64,000 bases of DNA, from positions 1-64,000 of the forward strand of contig JAEUHZ010000049.1 of NCBI GenBank assembly GCA_016795205.1, read 5' to 3'. Origin of the DNA: Planctomycetota bacterium (lineage in GTDB: Bacteria > Planctomycetota > UBA1135 > GCA-002686595). Shown piece by piece: positions 8,121 to 17,574 of this stretch. A model generated the notes under the pieces. That model saw only the letters and a list, made by a program, of their open reading frames with translations. It made no database searches and was not told the DNA's origin. A program made the position numbers and the translations under genes. How positions within the stretch are numbered: position 1 is the first letter of the stretch; the number at the start of each line of letters is the position of its first letter.

Positions 8121-9227
8121 TCAGCCGCCGGGGCGCAGGATGCGTGCCAGCTCGGCCGCGACGGTCTTCGAGAGCTCCACGGCGGCGGTGCGCGAGAGGT
8201 GCAGGTCGTCGATGCGCGCGTCCGCGTCCCACCAGCGGGGCTCGAGGTCCGGCCGGTTGTGATCCAGGAGGTGATGCCGTTCGTCGCGCAGGGCGATGGC
8301 GCGCTCTTCGGGTGCGCCCTGGTCGCCCGGCATGATCAAGACGACCAGCAGCGCGCCGGCCCGCGCGACGCGCTGCTCCTGGGCCGCGAGCGCGGCGAGG
8401 TTGTAGCGGTCGAGACGCGCCGGCCGCTCGTTGCCGGCCTGCACGCGCGCGCGGATGGCGTCCGCGCGCCCGGGGTCGGCGAGGAGCGACTGCTGCCAGG
8501 TGGTCGGGCCGGGCGGCAGGAAGTCCTCGTAGGGCTGGTAGCCGGCGGCGACGCCGATCTGAGCGGCGGTCAGGCTGCGTTGGAACGGGTCGCGGCTCTC
8601 GCCCAGGATCTCGGCCGCCAGCCGTCGACCCTGGCCGAGGTTGTGCAGTCGCATCCCGAACTGCTGGAGGTGTGTCCAGCCGATCGAGAGGCGCTCCTGC
8701 GGCGGCGCTTCGAGCAGCGCCACCGAGCGCAGCGCCAGGCGCGTCCGCTCCCAGTCGTGCCAGGCGATCGTGCGCGAGGACCACGTGTTCTGGAGGAAGT
8801 CCGTGGTCGGCTCCCAGGGATCGCCCTCGACGACCACGGCCCGCAGCCGCCGCGGCCGCTCGGCGAGCAGCGCGTCGATCACGTAGTCGCTCTCGAAGCG
8901 CAGCATCCCGCCCACGCCGAAGTTGAACGAGCGCAGCGGACCGTGCGCGCCGGTCAGGCCGACTCGCGCGAGTTCCTCGTCGACGATGCGCGGGTCGATG
9001 CCCCGGAACGTGCGGCTCGCGCCCACGAAGAGCACGTCGTACTCGTCCTTGCGCTCGACGAACCAATCGCGCTTGGCCCGCAGGCCGTACTCCTCCGGCC
9101 AGGGCGTGACGGCGCGCAGCGCGGCCGCCGAGAGCTCGAAGGACGCGATCCCGAGCAACGCCAGGGCCGCGCAGCGCGCGACGGACGGCCTGCCGGCCGC
9201 AGCTCGCGCGTCGCTGGCGCCGGACAT
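8121..9227 (-). CDS. SGNH/AlgJ-like membrane-anchored acetyltransferase partner
   Basis: A 368-residue protein with an N-terminal membrane segment (about 18-40). The block DVLFVGASRTFRGIDP carries Ser71 in the position of the SGNH nucleophile, and DDLHLS (Asp340, His343) near the C-terminus fits the Asp-X-X-His of the triad. It is transcribed just ahead of the MBOAT gene with a three-base gap, so the two likely form an O-acetylation pair. I chose the ATG at 9227; no clear Shine-Dalgarno is visible and in-frame GTG codons exist further upstream. It diverges from the DUF3187 gene across 87 bases. Confidence 0.7.
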   Translation of the reverse strand: MSGASDARAAAGRPSVARCAALALLGIASFELSAAALRAVTPWPEEYGLRAKRDWFVERKDEYDVLFVGASRTFRGIDPRIVDEELARVGLTGAHGPLRSFNFGVGGMLRFESDYVIDALLAERPRRLRAVVVEGDPWEPTTDFLQNTWSSRTIAWHDWERTRLALRSVALLEAPPQERLSIGWTHLQQFGMRLHNLGQGRRLAAEILGESRDPFQRSLTAAQIGVAAGYQPYEDFLPPGPTTWQQSLLADPGRADAIRARVQAGNERPARLDRYNLAALAAQEQRVARAGALLVVLIMPGDQGAPEERAIALRDERHHLLDHNRPDLEPRWWDADARIDDLHLSRTAAVELSKTVAAELARILRPGG

Positions 9228-9314
9228 GCGCTGGAAGGCTATCACCGCCCGACGCGCCACGCCACGCGGGACGCTGGCGCCACGGGCTCCGCGCCTGCAT
9301 GATCCGCCGCCGCC

Positions 9315-10340
9315 ATGCGCTGCACCCCGCGAGTGCTCCTCTTCGCGGAGCTCTGTCTGCTGGCCGGCGCGTGCTCGGCCCCCGGGGAGGGGACCCCGCG
9401 CGCCACGCTCCCCGAGCGCCGCGGCCCGCTCCCCGAGCGGGTGAACGCGCCGCTCTCGCAGACCTTCCTCGCGCTGCGCCCGCGCGCGGCCGCCACGGCA
9501 GCGCCTGGCGGCTTCGAGCTGCGGGTCCAGAGCGCCTACTCCAGCATCTTCGAGGTCGGCAGCGGCTCGGCCGGCGCGGTCTCCTTCGACGGCGAGCTGT
9601 GGCGCACGGCGGCGCTGTTGCGGACGGGGCTCGGCGCACGGACCGACATCGAGATCGAGCTGCCCTTCGTCTACGCGTCGAGCGGGTTCCTCGACGTCTT
9701 CATCGAGACCTGGCACGCGATCCTGGGCTTGCCCGACCAGGGGCGCGACACGCGGCCGCGCTTCGAGTACGACATGCGCGTCACGGCCAGCGGGACCGAG
9801 GCCTACGCGCTGGAGGACGACCGCTTCGGGTTGGCCGACGTGCCCCTGGTGCTCACGCAGCGCGTCGTCGACGAGACGGCCTCGGCACCGGCGATCTTCC
9901 TGCAGGCGGCGGTCGAGTTCCCGACGGGCAGCGACGAGCGCGGCTTCGGCAACGGGGAGCTCGACTGGGGCTTGGGCGCCGGCCTCGAGAAGTCCTTCGG
10001 CGACTGGATCCTCGGCGGGGGCCTGGCCTGGGTCGCGCGCGGCGACCCGGCCGGGTTCGAGGCTGCCGGGCTCGAGGTGCGCGACGGTCTCTCGGCACGC
10101 GCCGACCTCGAGTGGCGCTGGGTCGAGCGCAGCTCGTTGCTCCTGGGCCTGCGCTACGAGAAGGCGATCTCCGACTCGCTCGGGATCGAGGAGCTGGGGG
10201 CGGACGTCCTGGAGCTCGACCTCGGGCTGGTGCTCGATGGCGCCGGCGGGACGCGCTGGCTGGCCGGCTTCTCCGAGGACGTCATCGCGGCCTCGGGGCC
10301 CGACTTCACGGTGTTCGTCGGGCTGCAGGTGGGGTTGTGA
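9315..10340 (+). CDS. DUF3187-type outer-membrane lipoprotein
   Basis: A 341-residue protein with a lipoprotein signal (LLAGAC, Cys20). The remainder fits DUF3187: an opening 'PLxQTFL' segment, a DGELWRTAALLRTGLG strand, IEIELPFVYASSGFLDVF and an IETWHAILGLP segment. These are barrel-type proteins of unknown function. The last residues VFVGLQVGL form a closing strand. A lipid anchor combined with a barrel is unusual, so the Cys may merely lie in an ordinary signal peptide. It is convergent with the M14 gene, 12 bases between stops. Confidence 0.75.
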   Translation: MRCTPRVLLFAELCLLAGACSAPGEGTPRATLPERRGPLPERVNAPLSQTFLALRPRAAATAAPGGFELRVQSAYSSIFEVGSGSAGAVSFDGELWRTAALLRTGLGARTDIEIELPFVYASSGFLDVFIETWHAILGLPDQGRDTRPRFEYDMRVTASGTEAYALEDDRFGLADVPLVLTQRVVDETASAPAIFLQAAVEFPTGSDERGFGNGELDWGLGAGLEKSFGDWILGGGLAWVARGDPAGFEAAGLEVRDGLSARADLEWRWVERSSLLLGLRYEKAISDSLGIEELGADVLELDLGLVLDGAGGTRWLAGFSEDVIAASGPDFTVFVGLQVGL

Positions 10341-10352
10341 GGACCGCGCGGC

Positions 10353-12098
10353 TCACAGGTCGAACGTCAGCTGCGCGTCGCGGGCCTTCTCGGCCACGCA
10401 GCGCACGACCGCGCTCCGCGCGCTCCCCGTCACCAACCAGCGCACGCGCAGCTCGCCGCGGCTCCCGATCCCGCGTTCCGACACGAGCCGCTCGGGCTCG
10501 CGCTCGGCGAGCTCGAGCGCCTCGGGCCGCCAGCGGTCGCGCCGGAAACCGCCGGCCAGCACGCTGAGCCCCTGGCCCTCGATCGTGAACACGTCCGGTG
10601 ATCCGATGCGCTTCGAGGCGGCGCGCGCCGTGCGCGTCGGGATCGAGCGCAGGTTGCGGAACACGACGTCGACCGCCTTGACGCCGCCGCCCAGGTCGGT
10701 GACCTCGGGTGGGTCGATCACGACGGCCGGCATGTTCCGCGCGTGCTCCAGCGCGAACAGCGCGTTGCGCGCCACCATCTCCTCGATCATGAAGCTCGGC
10801 GGCACGCGCCCCGTGTCCTTGCGGAAGCCGCCGATCTCGATCGCGCCGTAGAGCGGGTGGTCGTACGGCTTCCAGTCGTGGAAGCCCGCGCCGAAGAGCA
10901 GCCTGTCGTCCAGCGCCAGGCGCTCCTTCTGGGAGCCGCCCGGCCCGCCCAGCGCCGCTTGGCCCTCGCGTGGCCGTCCAGTGAGCTGCTCCGAGTTCCA
11001 CATCTCGTTCGTGAACGAGATCACGCCCAGGCCCTCGTAGCCCCAGGTCGCGAAGCCGCCCCACACGGTGTAGAGGTCCTTCCAGATCACCATGTAGCGG
11101 TAGAATGGCAGCATGCGCTCGCCGCTGCGGCCGAGCTCGTCGAACACGCGCACGTCCTCGCGCTCGTACTCGCCGAACGGCTCGGCGCCCGGACCGCGCA
11201 GGATCATCCCGCCAGCGTTGTGGAACGACTGCAGCCCGGCCAGGTTCGAGAGCCCGAGCAGATGCTCGCCGATGGCGCGCGCCTCGGGCCAGTACAGCGG
11301 GTAGGGACCCGCGCCGCGCTGCACGTGCTCGGGCTCCCACAGCGACGGCCAGGCGCGGTTCATGTCGTAGCCGCCGACGTCGTCCTCGTTGACGCGCCCG
11401 TCGCCGTCGTCGTCGAGGCCCTCCTCACCGAGCAGGACCCAGTCGCCGCGCCGACCCACGTCGTTGGCCGGCACCGGCACCAGCACGCGCGGGTCGTCCG
11501 GGTCCTGCCGGTGCGTGCCGCGGCCCGGCACGTGCTTGCGCATCTGCGTGATGTGGCCGTCGCCGTCGAGGTCGTTCGGCGGGTCCTCGTCCAGCCGTCC
11601 GTCGCGGTCCTCGTCCGTGGGCTGGACGCCCGTGCGCGAGCTCGAGGAATCGTGCGCTCGCTGGAACCAGTGCGCGCGGCCGTCCGGGTTCACGAGCGGC
11701 ATGAGGTGGAAGACCGCGCCGTCGAGCAGCTCCTTGACCTGCGGCTCGGCGCGATTCTCGAGCAGGTACCACGCGGCGTACAGCACGGCTTCGCCACCCT
11801 GGACCTCGTTCCCGTGGACGTTGCCGTCGATCCACATGAGCGGCTTGTCCTGGTCGGTCCCGGTCGAAGGGTCGGAAAGCACGTACACGCGCAGCGCACG
11901 GCCTTCCACGCTGCTGCCGATGTCCACGTGGCGCAGCAGCTCGGGCCAGGCCGCTTCCAGCCGCGCGAAGTGCGCGTGGATCTCGGGCTCGTCGTACAAG
12001 CGGTTCCAGGCGATCTCGACCGTCGGTCGCGAGCCCGTGGGCGTGCCGGGGAATCCGCCCTGCAGCGCCATCAGCGTCGCGGCGAGGAATTGGATCAT
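10353..12098 (-). CDS. Exported M14 zinc carboxypeptidase with a complete active site
   Basis: A 581-residue enzyme expected to remove C-terminal residues from peptides outside the cytoplasm. A short signal segment (residues 1-13) precedes the M14 domain. Zinc ligands are visible as GNVHGNE (His95, Glu98) and SFHNAGG (His293), substrate-binding Asn247-Arg248 in YDMNR, and the catalytic Glu365 in SFTNEMW. Two Asp-rich calcium-type insertions (about 162-184 and 228-241) interrupt the fold. The C-terminal 130 residues form a beta-sandwich-like region. The ATG overlaps the upstream stop as ATGA, so translation is coupled to the inactive paralogue. Confidence 0.88.
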   Translation of the reverse strand: MIQFLAATLMALQGGFPGTPTGSRPTVEIAWNRLYDEPEIHAHFARLEAAWPELLRHVDIGSSVEGRALRVYVLSDPSTGTDQDKPLMWIDGNVHGNEVQGGEAVLYAAWYLLENRAEPQVKELLDGAVFHLMPLVNPDGRAHWFQRAHDSSSSRTGVQPTDEDRDGRLDEDPPNDLDGDGHITQMRKHVPGRGTHRQDPDDPRVLVPVPANDVGRRGDWVLLGEEGLDDDGDGRVNEDDVGGYDMNRAWPSLWEPEHVQRGAGPYPLYWPEARAIGEHLLGLSNLAGLQSFHNAGGMILRGPGAEPFGEYEREDVRVFDELGRSGERMLPFYRYMVIWKDLYTVWGGFATWGYEGLGVISFTNEMWNSEQLTGRPREGQAALGGPGGSQKERLALDDRLLFGAGFHDWKPYDHPLYGAIEIGGFRKDTGRVPPSFMIEEMVARNALFALEHARNMPAVVIDPPEVTDLGGGVKAVDVVFRNLRSIPTRTARAASKRIGSPDVFTIEGQGLSVLAGGFRRDRWRPEALELAEREPERLVSERGIGSRGELRVRWLVTGSARSAVVRCVAEKARDAQLTFDL

Positions 12099-13840
12099 CG
12101 CTGCACCTCCGGGCGCACGCGCGCCGATCCCGCCGAGTCCGTCTCCACGCTCACGTGGACCAGGTCCAGTGAACTCGTGCGCACGATCCAGGCCAGCTCG
12201 CGCCGTCCGCCCGAGCCGGCCAGGTCCGCGACGAGCTCCTGTCGCGGCCCGGCGACGAGCGTCGCGCCGGCGGAGAGCTCCAGCGCGACCCGCGCCGGGC
12301 GCACGGACCGCGTGCGACGGCCCAGCGCGCTGGCGAGCGGCAGCAGGCGCTCGTTCACGAGCACGGCGTCGATGCGCCACAAGCCAGCGCCGAGGTCGGT
12401 CGCCCGCGCCTGGGCGATCTCGACGCGCGGCAGCAGCAGCGCCAGCTCGGAGAGCAGCGCGAACGTCCGGTCCGCGATCTCCGCGCGCGTCTCCGGCGGC
12501 GGTTCGTGCAAGGCGAAGGGCGCGAACCCGCCGACCTCGACGTGCTCGAAGTCGGGGTGCTCGATCCTCGTCCAGGGCCGGAACCCCGCCAGCTCGGGCC
12601 GCGCGTCGAACCAGCGCAGGCGCTTCGCGTCGTCGGAGGGCTTGGGCTCGTCGTCCTTCCGCGGGGCGGCGGGCTTGCCGCTCGGCTGCTGGGCGGGCTG
12701 CGCCCCGTCGGGCGCCTCGGCGGGCTGCTCGCGCGGCTTCTCGTCCAGCGGCACGGACCAGGGCGCGAGGTTCACGGTCCACAGGCCGCGCTGCGCCTGG
12801 ATCCAGGCCTGGAACGTGCCGGCGTCGAGCGCGTCCGACTTGCCGCTCGTCCCGCCCAGTGCCTTCCAGCGCCGGCCGATCTCGGCCAGCAGGCTGGCGT
12901 CCGCGCCCGGGATGCCCTCGGCGGGGTTCGGGCTGCGTCGTCCGGCGTCGTCCTTGGACTTGGGCTTCTCGGCCAGATTGTCGAGCAGCCCGTACGTCAC
13001 GACGAGCGCGATCTCGGGATGGCGCACGACGAAGTCCGCCAGCGCACGCGCCTCGGGCTCCGCGGTCGCGTAGCGCCCGGCCTCGCGCGCGTGCTCGGTC
13101 CAACCCTGCGGGAAGTTGCGGTTCACGACCACGTCGTCGGGCGGGTCCTCGCCGGCCTCGCCGTCTCCGTCCGCGTCGCGCGCCTCGAGCAGCAGCTTCC
13201 AGCGCCCGCGCTGCCCCTTCGTCCCGTCGGCCTTGACCAGCACCCGTGCGTCGGCCGGGTCCTCGACCCACTCGCCGCGCGGGTCGAGCACGCGCATCCA
13301 GCCGATCACGCCGTCGCCGTCGACGTCCGCCGGGCCGTCCTCGCCGTTGCGCCCGTCGCGGTCGTCGTCGACGCCCGGGCCGGTGGCCGCGAGCTGTGCG
13401 CGCGGTGCAGCCGAGCGGCGCTCGGCCGCCTCGGGGTTCGCGCACGGCACCAGCCACAGGGTGGTCGTCTCGAGCAGCGCACGCGCCGCCTCGTCCGTGG
13501 CGGCGCGCGCCAAGAGGGTCTTGGCGTGGTCCAGGACCAACGCGCTGGTCCAGGCCAGCTCGACGTCGAGCGCGCCCACGACCAGGATCCCCGGCCGGCC
13601 GGCGGCCTCCGGGCCGCGCGCGATGCGCAGCGCGTCGATGCGTCTCCCGCTGCGCGCGATGCCCAAGTTCACGAGCGCGGCGACGCCCTCGGATCCGCGC
13701 ACGACTTGCTCGAGCTCGCGCGTCAGCTCGGCGTGGGACAGGACCGGGACGCGCGGCGCGGAGGTCACCTGGGCGCCGGCCAGCGCGGCCAGGGAGCACG
13801 ACGCGGCGCTGAGTCGCAGGGGGGTGGGGAGCCAGCTCAT
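12095..13840 (-). CDS. Inactive M14 carboxypeptidase paralogue (pseudoenzyme)
   Basis: A second 581-residue exported M14-like protein (signal peptide about 1-23). It keeps the architecture, including Asp-rich insertions (158-178, 222-236) and the NRNF element (Asn240-Arg241). It lacks the zinc site: GNVHGNE is replaced by GALDVEL (His to Asp92, Glu to Leu95), and the third His position reads VTYGLL. A Lys/Pro/Glu-rich linker (about 330-370) is added. It likely binds a C-terminus or partners the active enzyme encoded immediately downstream with a four-base overlap. The functional loss is read from sequence; the partnership is inferred. Confidence 0.8.
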   Translation of the reverse strand: MSWLPTPLRLSAASCSLAALAGAQVTSAPRVPVLSHAELTRELEQVVRGSEGVAALVNLGIARSGRRIDALRIARGPEAAGRPGILVVGALDVELAWTSALVLDHAKTLLARAATDEAARALLETTTLWLVPCANPEAAERRSAAPRAQLAATGPGVDDDRDGRNGEDGPADVDGDGVIGWMRVLDPRGEWVEDPADARVLVKADGTKGQRGRWKLLLEARDADGDGEAGEDPPDDVVVNRNFPQGWTEHAREAGRYATAEPEARALADFVVRHPEIALVVTYGLLDNLAEKPKSKDDAGRRSPNPAEGIPGADASLLAEIGRRWKALGGTSGKSDALDAGTFQAWIQAQRGLWTVNLAPWSVPLDEKPREQPAEAPDGAQPAQQPSGKPAAPRKDDEPKPSDDAKRLRWFDARPELAGFRPWTRIEHPDFEHVEVGGFAPFALHEPPPETRAEIADRTFALLSELALLLPRVEIAQARATDLGAGLWRIDAVLVNERLLPLASALGRRTRSVRPARVALELSAGATLVAGPRQELVADLAGSGGRRELAWIVRTSSLDLVHVSVETDSAGSARVRPEVQR

Positions 13841-13892
13841 GGTGCGGGAGCGTAGCGGCTCGGCCCACCGACCGGCCTCCACTTGCACGGCT

Positions 13893-15023
13893 TCAACGGG
13901 CCAGGAAGGCCGAGAGGGCCTCGCTGCGTGCCGAGACGTCGGCCTCGCCGATGGCGATCAGGCCGGCGATGTAGTCGGGCTGGAACATGACCATCGAGAG
14001 GAAGTCGTTCGAGCGCGCCTCCTTCGTGCCCCACCCGCGCGTCATGAAGCGGAACGCGGACGGCAGGCGCGGCTCGAACTCGTCCGCCAGGCGGCCCAGG
14101 TCGCGCGAAGGCCGCATGACGAACAGGTCGAGAGGGCGCAGCTCGCCGCGCTGCTCGGGCGGCCAGGCCTGGAGCAGGTCGTTCACGCGCCGCGCCGAGA
14201 GCGCGTCCGCGTCGAACGAGTCCAGGAACACCGCGTTCATCAGCGTGCCCGCGACCTGGGCCGGCGGGGGGTAGGGCGCGGCGCTCTCGCCGTCGGCCGT
14301 GACCGGCGCCAAGGGGCTGCGCGTCGAGATCGCCAGGATGCGCGAGGCCCCCAGGTGGATCGCGGGCGAGAGCGGCGCCGTCAGGCGGATCCCGCCATCC
14401 CCGTACCAGCGCCCGCCGACTTGGACCGCCGGGAAGAACAGCGGCAGCGACGCGGACGCGAGCACGTGGTCGACGGTCAGCACGGCGTGCTCTCCGACGC
14501 GGTGGTCGCGATCCCACAGGCGCGGCTCGCCACCCTGGAACCAGGTCACCGAGCGTCCAGTCGTGTAGCACGAGGCGGTGATCGCCACGGAGCGCAGCGT
14601 GCCGCGGGCCAGGTTGGCGTCGATCCCGGAGAGACTGCCATCCGGCGCGGCCATCGAGCGCAGCAGGAGCTCGCGCAAGGGACTCGTGTCGACCAGCGCG
14701 CTGGAACGGGGCGCGCGGATCAGCCCACCCGACACGAGCCGCAGTCCGGTGCGGGCCACGTTGCGCGCCAGCGAGGCGCTGTCCACGCGGAAGACGTCGT
14801 CGGTGCGCAGGTCGCGCCACATCTGGCGCAGGAGATCGACCTTGGCATGGAAGGGCTCGGTGTGCGCCGCCAGGAACGCGGCGTTGATCGCCCCGGCCGA
14901 AACGCCGGTCAGGATGGGCGGCGCGAGATCGGGGAAGCGACGCGAGATCCCGCGCAGGACTCCGACCTGGTACGCAGCGCGCGCACCGCCACCCGAGAGC
15001 ACCAGCGCGACTTGGTCCGACAC
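13893..15023 (-). CDS. Patatin-like phospholipase
   Basis: A 376-residue lipid acyl hydrolase. It shows the full patatin set: oxyanion loop SGGGARAAYQVG (10-21), nucleophile motif GVSAG (Ser42) and catalytic Asp209 in WYGDGG. No signal peptide is evident, so it probably acts in the cytoplasm or is secreted by another route. The GTG at 15023 is chosen because a reading beginning S-D-Q-V-A-L-V-L leads directly into the first strand and AGGA lies upstream. It begins ten bases after the stop of the esterase gene, in the same operon. Confidence 0.9.
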   Translation of the reverse strand: MSDQVALVLSGGGARAAYQVGVLRGISRRFPDLAPPILTGVSAGAINAAFLAAHTEPFHAKVDLLRQMWRDLRTDDVFRVDSASLARNVARTGLRLVSGGLIRAPRSSALVDTSPLRELLLRSMAAPDGSLSGIDANLARGTLRSVAITASCYTTGRSVTWFQGGEPRLWDRDHRVGEHAVLTVDHVLASASLPLFFPAVQVGGRWYGDGGIRLTAPLSPAIHLGASRILAISTRSPLAPVTADGESAAPYPPPAQVAGTLMNAVFLDSFDADALSARRVNDLLQAWPPEQRGELRPLDLFVMRPSRDLGRLADEFEPRLPSAFRFMTRGWGTKEARSNDFLSMVMFQPDYIAGLIAIGEADVSARSEALSAFLAR

Positions 15024-15033
15024 CGCGCGGATC

Positions 15034-17550
15034 CTAGCGCGGCCCGGCCGGATCCGCCGCCGGCACCGAGCTCGCGGCGGCGATCTGCCAGTCGCGGTCG
15101 AACCAGCCCGCCGCCAAGACCCCGCCGTCACCCGCGCGCAGCACGGCGCTGGAAACCAGCGAGTAGTCGGGCAGCCCGACCCCCGAGACGAACGGCGCGA
15201 AGGCGTAGCCCAGACGCGCGCCGCGCGCCCCGCTGTCGGCGACGAGCCCCACGAGCGCCTCGCGGTCGTCCGCGCGCGGTCGCACCACGAGCGCCGCGAG
15301 GTCGTCGCCGCGCCACGTGCGCTGGCCCAGGCGCAGCTCGCCGCGCCGCGCGTCGAAGGGATCGCTCGCAGGGACGAGCTGGGCCCAGGCCGCGTTCGTG
15401 TCGCGGTTGCCGTACAGGATCACGTTGCGCCCGGAGTAGTCGCTGGCCAGGAACTCGCGGTCGGTCACGAGCTCGGCCGTCGCGTTCGCGCGGTACCACC
15501 ACGTGAGCAGGTCGTGGCGCGACCGCTCCACGAGCTCGCGGTCCTCGTGCTCGTCACCGGCCGTGCCCTGCACGAGCACGAAGCGCCGATCGAACGCGCG
15601 CTTGAACGGGCCGCACCGCACCGGGGTCTTGCCGGCGAGCGGCTGCTCGCGCCGATTCCAGCCCGCGGCCGTCAGCTCGAAGACGCGCTCGGACGGCCAC
15701 GAGCGGCCGGTCGACTTGCCATCGAGCGTCACCGCGAGGGGCAGGCGCGTGCGCGCGATGCGCAGGGTTCGCACGTTGTCCGTCGTGACCTCGATCGTGC
15801 GGCGATCCGCTGCGCGCCGCGCCGAGACCTGGAACAGCCGGCCGTACTCGAGCGGCTGCAGCACCTCGACCCAGTGGTGCGTCGAGTCGACGCCCGGATC
15901 GGCGCCGATCCAGTCGAACTCCAGCGGATCGACCTCGCGCTGTGCGCCGAAGAGCGCCAGGATCCCGGGGTGGTCGACGCAGTCCGCGCCCGTCGAGAGC
16001 TGGCCGTCCCACCAATGGCCCGCGCCCTCCTGGAAGTGCGAACGGGGCTCTGCACCCAGCTCCGCGAGTCGGGCGAGCAGCGCGCGCGCCTCGCTGGCCG
16101 GCACGTTGTCGTCGGCGCTGCCGTGCAGCACGAAGATCGGATGGCGCGCGACGTTCACCAGGAGCTGCTCGGTGAGAGAGGCCGCGTCGGCGCCGTGCCA
16201 GGTCTCGCGCAGGGCTCCCTGCGGGCGACCCCCGTAGCTGTCGAAGCTGGCCCACCCGGCGCTGGGGCCCAGCGCGTCGAAGAAATCGGGGTCGTTGACG
16301 CCCAGGTGCCACGTGCCGTGGCCGCCCATGGAGTGGCCCGTGAGCACGAGCCGCTCCAGGCGGTAGCCACTCGCGCCGGAGCCTTCCGGCTCGGTCCGTG
16401 GCCGGACGCTGCGCACGGACCGGCCGCGGCCGTCGCAGGCGACGCGCACGATCTCGGGCTGCGCGAGCTGGAACGACGCGCCCGAGCCCGTGAACGCGTC
16501 CAGCGCCTCGTACGCGTCGCGGCGGCCCCAGTCCTGCCAATCGAAGCCGAACGGCCGGCGGTTCGTGGGGCACACGACCGCGATGTCGGGCTTCTGCGCG
16601 TAGGAGCGCGCCTGGTTCAGCGCGTCGACGCCCGCGCCGTGGAGCGAGAGCAGGACGTGCTGGCCTGCCTGCCGCTGACGCTCGCGCGCAGGGAGCAGCG
16701 CGTACCACTGCAGAGCGCCGTCGATCTGCGACGTGAACGCGACGCGGCGTGCCTCGTGCGGGTCGCGCACCGGCACCTCGACGCGCTCGCAGCGTGCATC
16801 CGACTCCCTTCCCAGGAGGACCTCGGCGGTCAGGCTCGCGCCGTTCGCGCGCTCGATCTCGCCTGCGTCGAGCGGGATCGTGAAGCGCCACGGCGAGAGC
16901 GGCGGGATCCGCGCGCGCGACGCCTCGGAGCCCGTGAAGGCCGGGTCGACGCCCCGCCCGCCCACGAGGGCGACGGGCAGCGCCTCCTCGCTCGCGTTCC
17001 ACACCAGGAACCCCAGCGGACCGCGTTGCGCCGGTCGGCCGCGCACGACGTCGGGCACGACGTGGTCCCAGGCGCCGACGACGAGCGCCGCCTCGACGTC
17101 CTGGAACTCGAGCCGCAGCGAGCCGCGTACGCCCGCGACCCACACGTCGTTGACTCCTTCGCGCAGGACCACCGGCACCCCGCCGAACCCGTACGCGTAC
17201 AGATCCCCGACGAAGCCCGCGCCGTTCACGAACAACCGTCCCGCTCCGCTGACCTTGGCCAGCACGACCCGGCGCGACGCGGACTCGACGCGCGCGTGCG
17301 CCCAGCCGATGGGGCCCGCGAGCGTGCCGTCCTGGTTCGCGCTGCGCGCGGTCCAGCGCCGCTCCTCGCCGTTCTCGCCCGTGATCGCCGCGCCAGCCAC
17401 CGGCGGCGCAGCGTCGCGCGCCAGGAGGTGCGCCTCGAACGGCGCGCTGGGCGCGAACGGCCGCCGGCCCGTGCGGTCCGTGGGCTCGACGACGAGCCAG
17501 TCGCGCACGACCTGCGTGCCGGCGACGAGGGCCAGGAATAGGTCGAGCAT
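15034..17550 (-). CDS. Large alpha/beta-hydrolase esterase with N- and C-terminal beta regions
   Basis: An 838-residue probable exported esterase or peptidase. The N-terminal 270 residues look like beta-sandwich material; the alpha/beta hydrolase (about 275-530) has nucleophile GHSMGG (Ser407), an acid in HGSADDNVP (Asp480 or Asp481) and His512 in EGAGHWW. A C-terminal region (about 540-838) carries further beta-rich modules. This resembles planctomycete prolyl-oligopeptidase/PHB-depolymerase-like secreted esterases. Only a short hydrophobic N-terminus (residues 1-11) stands for a signal peptide. It heads the minus-strand run esterase, patatin, M14 pair. Confidence 0.82.
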   Translation of the reverse strand: MLDLFLALVAGTQVVRDWLVVEPTDRTGRRPFAPSAPFEAHLLARDAAPPVAGAAITGENGEERRWTARSANQDGTLAGPIGWAHARVESASRRVVLAKVSGAGRLFVNGAGFVGDLYAYGFGGVPVVLREGVNDVWVAGVRGSLRLEFQDVEAALVVGAWDHVVPDVVRGRPAQRGPLGFLVWNASEEALPVALVGGRGVDPAFTGSEASRARIPPLSPWRFTIPLDAGEIERANGASLTAEVLLGRESDARCERVEVPVRDPHEARRVAFTSQIDGALQWYALLPARERQRQAGQHVLLSLHGAGVDALNQARSYAQKPDIAVVCPTNRRPFGFDWQDWGRRDAYEALDAFTGSGASFQLAQPEIVRVACDGRGRSVRSVRPRTEPEGSGASGYRLERLVLTGHSMGGHGTWHLGVNDPDFFDALGPSAGWASFDSYGGRPQGALRETWHGADAASLTEQLLVNVARHPIFVLHGSADDNVPASEARALLARLAELGAEPRSHFQEGAGHWWDGQLSTGADCVDHPGILALFGAQREVDPLEFDWIGADPGVDSTHHWVEVLQPLEYGRLFQVSARRAADRRTIEVTTDNVRTLRIARTRLPLAVTLDGKSTGRSWPSERVFELTAAGWNRREQPLAGKTPVRCGPFKRAFDRRFVLVQGTAGDEHEDRELVERSRHDLLTWWYRANATAELVTDREFLASDYSGRNVILYGNRDTNAAWAQLVPASDPFDARRGELRLGQRTWRGDDLAALVVRPRADDREALVGLVADSGARGARLGYAFAPFVSGVGLPDYSLVSSAVLRAGDGGVLAAGWFDRDWQIAAASSVPAADPAGPR

Positions 17551-17574
17551 GGCAGGCAGGGCCAGTCCTGTTCC

